From positions 1 to 39,463 of the forward strand of contig NZ_JHVN01000024.1 of the NCBI RefSeq assembly GCF_000620165.1: DNA of 39,463 nt, given 5' to 3'. Source of the stretch: Anoxybacillus tepidamans PS2. GTDB taxonomy: Bacteria; Bacillota; Bacilli; Bacillales; Anoxybacillaceae. A program made the position numbers and the translations under genes. Positions 38,887-39,463 of this stretch are shown piece after piece (position 1 is the stretch's first letter; each line of letters opens with the position of its first letter). The notes beneath the pieces are model-generated. The model had not been told where the DNA came from and did not search any database. It saw only the letters and a list, made by a program, of their open reading frames with translations.

Positions 38887-39084
38887 AATGTTGACTCCAC
38901 ACGAGGAAGAGAAACTGCGACTACTTCTGAACATGCTGCAGGATCACGATTACTACAACAGAATGTACCGTCCACAAATCGACGTGTCAAATCGCCTTCG
39001 CGACGAGAGGGGGAGATTCCTGCCGAACAACGCGGACCAATACGCCTTCGGGAAACAGGGGGAATTGTTATTAGATTTGAGTGA
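38626..39084 (+). CDS. Hypothetical phage protein, long overlap with next gene
   Basis: The first 80 or so residues of this 152-residue frame look like a real protein (VYRPTVRYAPIFRDYVDAVF; LDRNQIIRAALFTAAHAKEF). The last 65 residues lie over the next gene in another frame and are low in complexity, so the frame may once have ended earlier. The start is coupled to the upstream stop (ATGA). The N-terminal part has a helical, ribbon-helix-helix-like look (DRNQIIRAALF), but this is not certain. Confidence 0.6.
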   Translation: MNVYRPTVRYAPIFRDYVDAVFRATTLDRNQIIRAALFTAAHAKEFQAILKQYQKKDVPLPSPLWEVSDHQLWLEQCPETGKGGDDVNVDSTRGRETATTSEHAAGSRLLQQNVPSTNRRVKSPSRREGEIPAEQRGPIRLRETGGIVIRFE

Positions 39085-39235
39085 TATTGATGAAGATGAA
39101 CCACCTCGGGAGATTAAATTAGTCAAAGTGGAGGGGACTTACGGGACGTATCGCGTTGAAGAGAAAATGAAGCCAAGTGATGTAGTTGCGCTTGTATGTT
39201 TTGTTATTATTCTCATCATCGTTTATTTTTCCTGA
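38888..39235 (+). CDS. Hypothetical protein with C-terminal membrane anchor
   Basis: The 115-residue protein is helical and acidic at first (PHEEEKLRLLLNMLQDHDYY), has the phage-typical VSNRLRDERGRFLPNNADQY, and ends in a membrane span (VVALVCFVIILIIVYFS). ATG 38888 lies about ten bases after GGGAGG; an ATG at 38879 in the same frame is too close. It is the last gene before attP and may act in the lysogen. Confidence 0.65.
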   Translation: MLTPHEEEKLRLLLNMLQDHDYYNRMYRPQIDVSNRLRDERGRFLPNNADQYAFGKQGELLLDLSDIDEDEPPREIKLVKVEGTYGTYRVEEKMKPSDVVALVCFVIILIIVYFS

Positions 39236-39251
39236 CTCATGTCATGATAAA

Positions 39252-39282
39252 AAGGCGGAGTAATCTTCTGCCTTCTGTTTTT
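39252..39282 (+). terminator. Terminator of the right-end operon
   Basis: AAGGCGGA (39252-39259) pairs with TCTGCCTT (39267-39274), one wobble, followed by CTGTTTTTC. It ends the last operon before the attachment region. Confidence 0.65.
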
Positions 39283-39307
39283 CAGATTCTGGATTGCGAT
39301 GGCAATA

Positions 39308-39329
39308 TTTTTGATGCCACAATGATGCC
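39308..39329. promoter_or_regulatory. Tandem integrase arm-type sites (P side)
   Basis: TTTTTGATGCC (39308-39318) is followed by TGATGCC (39323-39329), 11 bp from the first TGATGCC. The pair mirrors TTTTTGGTGCC...TGGTGCC at 146-167 on the other side of the core. Sites flanking the core on both arms support the attP assignment. Confidence 0.45.
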
Positions 39330-39368
39330 CATTAAAATATAGTTCCATATTGTTCGGTGAATTTTTGG

Positions 39369-39463
39369 AGGAAAAGACCAACATATAAACTAAGAAAAAA
39401 CAAGGAAAAATCACTTGATATTGTGCGAAATTATTATCTAATGAATGGGCGGCATGATGTAAT
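39369..39463. repeat. Terminal direct repeat, right copy
   Basis: This is the exact second copy of bases 1-95. The 130 bases before it, from the operon terminator onward, have no gene that I can support; they hold the arm-type sites. Joining the two ends at this repeat gives one continuous attP region, with the arm sites on both sides of the groEL-like core. Confidence 0.9.

Noticed and set aside
39223-39414. 63-codon minus-strand frame reaching into the right terminal repeat
   Set aside because: It begins at a GTG without a ribosome binding site, runs over the operon terminator and the arm-type sites, and shows no recognised family. The region is better explained as attachment-site DNA.
1-39463. 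CRISPR arrays and tRNA genes
   Set aside because: No regularly spaced repeat-spacer pattern and no cloverleaf-like sequence was noticed; the direct repeats at 12.7-12.8 kb are coding iterons with only two copies per type.

Overview
The window is an essentially complete temperate siphophage genome (HK97-type head, long non-contractile tail) from a Gram-positive host, most likely a thermophilic member of the Bacillaceae (Geobacillus, Parageobacillus or Anoxybacillus type). This is inferred from the moderate GC of the core genes, strong AGGAGG-type ribosome binding sites, frequent TTG and GTG starts, and the gene families present (XtrA, XkdX, Xpf-like sigma, Rha/ORF6C, DnaD-type replication protein, Ltp). 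The first and last 95 bases are identical. The copy at the left end contains ATGGGCGGCATGATGTAA, which reads like the last codons of a host groEL gene (..MGGMM stop), but it is preceded by stop codons rather than groEL coding sequence. This fits a circular phage molecule opened at attP (about 39,368 unique bases) better than a chromosomal prophage with attL and attR.

Layout. 0-2.4 kb: attP, tyrosine integrase, a decayed second integrase fragment, and the ImmA-type metalloprotease. 2.5-5.0 kb: an AT-rich, self-contained two-gene cassette (ParB-fold protein with a HEPN-like C terminus, plus a D12-class adenine methylase) sitting between immA and the repressor. 5.1-5.9 kb: the immunity switch, with divergent XRE repressor and Cro-like genes and a cluster of AACACAA..TTGTGTT operators. 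5.9-8.7 kb: early regulators (DUF771-like, Rha/ORF6C, XRE) and small proteins. 8.8-13.4 kb: a recombination and replication module (Rad50-like ATPase, RecT, metallo-beta-lactamase-fold protein, DnaD-type replication protein with an iteron-like origin candidate inside it). 13.4-15.4 kb: small early genes, an outlying copy of the phage operator, XtrA and an Xpf-like late sigma. 15.5-19.2 kb: accessory genes (NERD-domain protein, a secreted protein with its own promoter and palindromic operator) and a gene-poor stretch that holds a candidate type I toxin on the minus strand. 19.3-31.9 kb: HNH, cos candidate, terminase, portal, protease, capsid, connectors, tail tube, chaperones, tape measure and Dit. 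32.0-34.8 kb: the tail-tip protein, broken by one in-frame TGA, and small tail genes. 34.8-35.9 kb: holin and amidase. 36.0-38.1 kb: lysogenic-conversion genes (lipoprotein, secreted protein, Ltp-type superinfection exclusion protein). 38.1-39.2 kb: an XRE regulator divergent from a small operon studded with GACGTC palindromes.

The core genes support a lambda-like life cycle: ImmA and the repressor hold lysogeny, early genes drive recombination-dependent replication, the Xpf-like factor probably switches on the late block, and HNH plus terminase package DNA at a cos site. The most interesting parts are the accessory pieces: the ParB-HEPN/methylase cassette, the putative type I toxin whose ribosome binding site is folded away, the interrupted tail-tip gene, and the remote operator at 13.9 kb.
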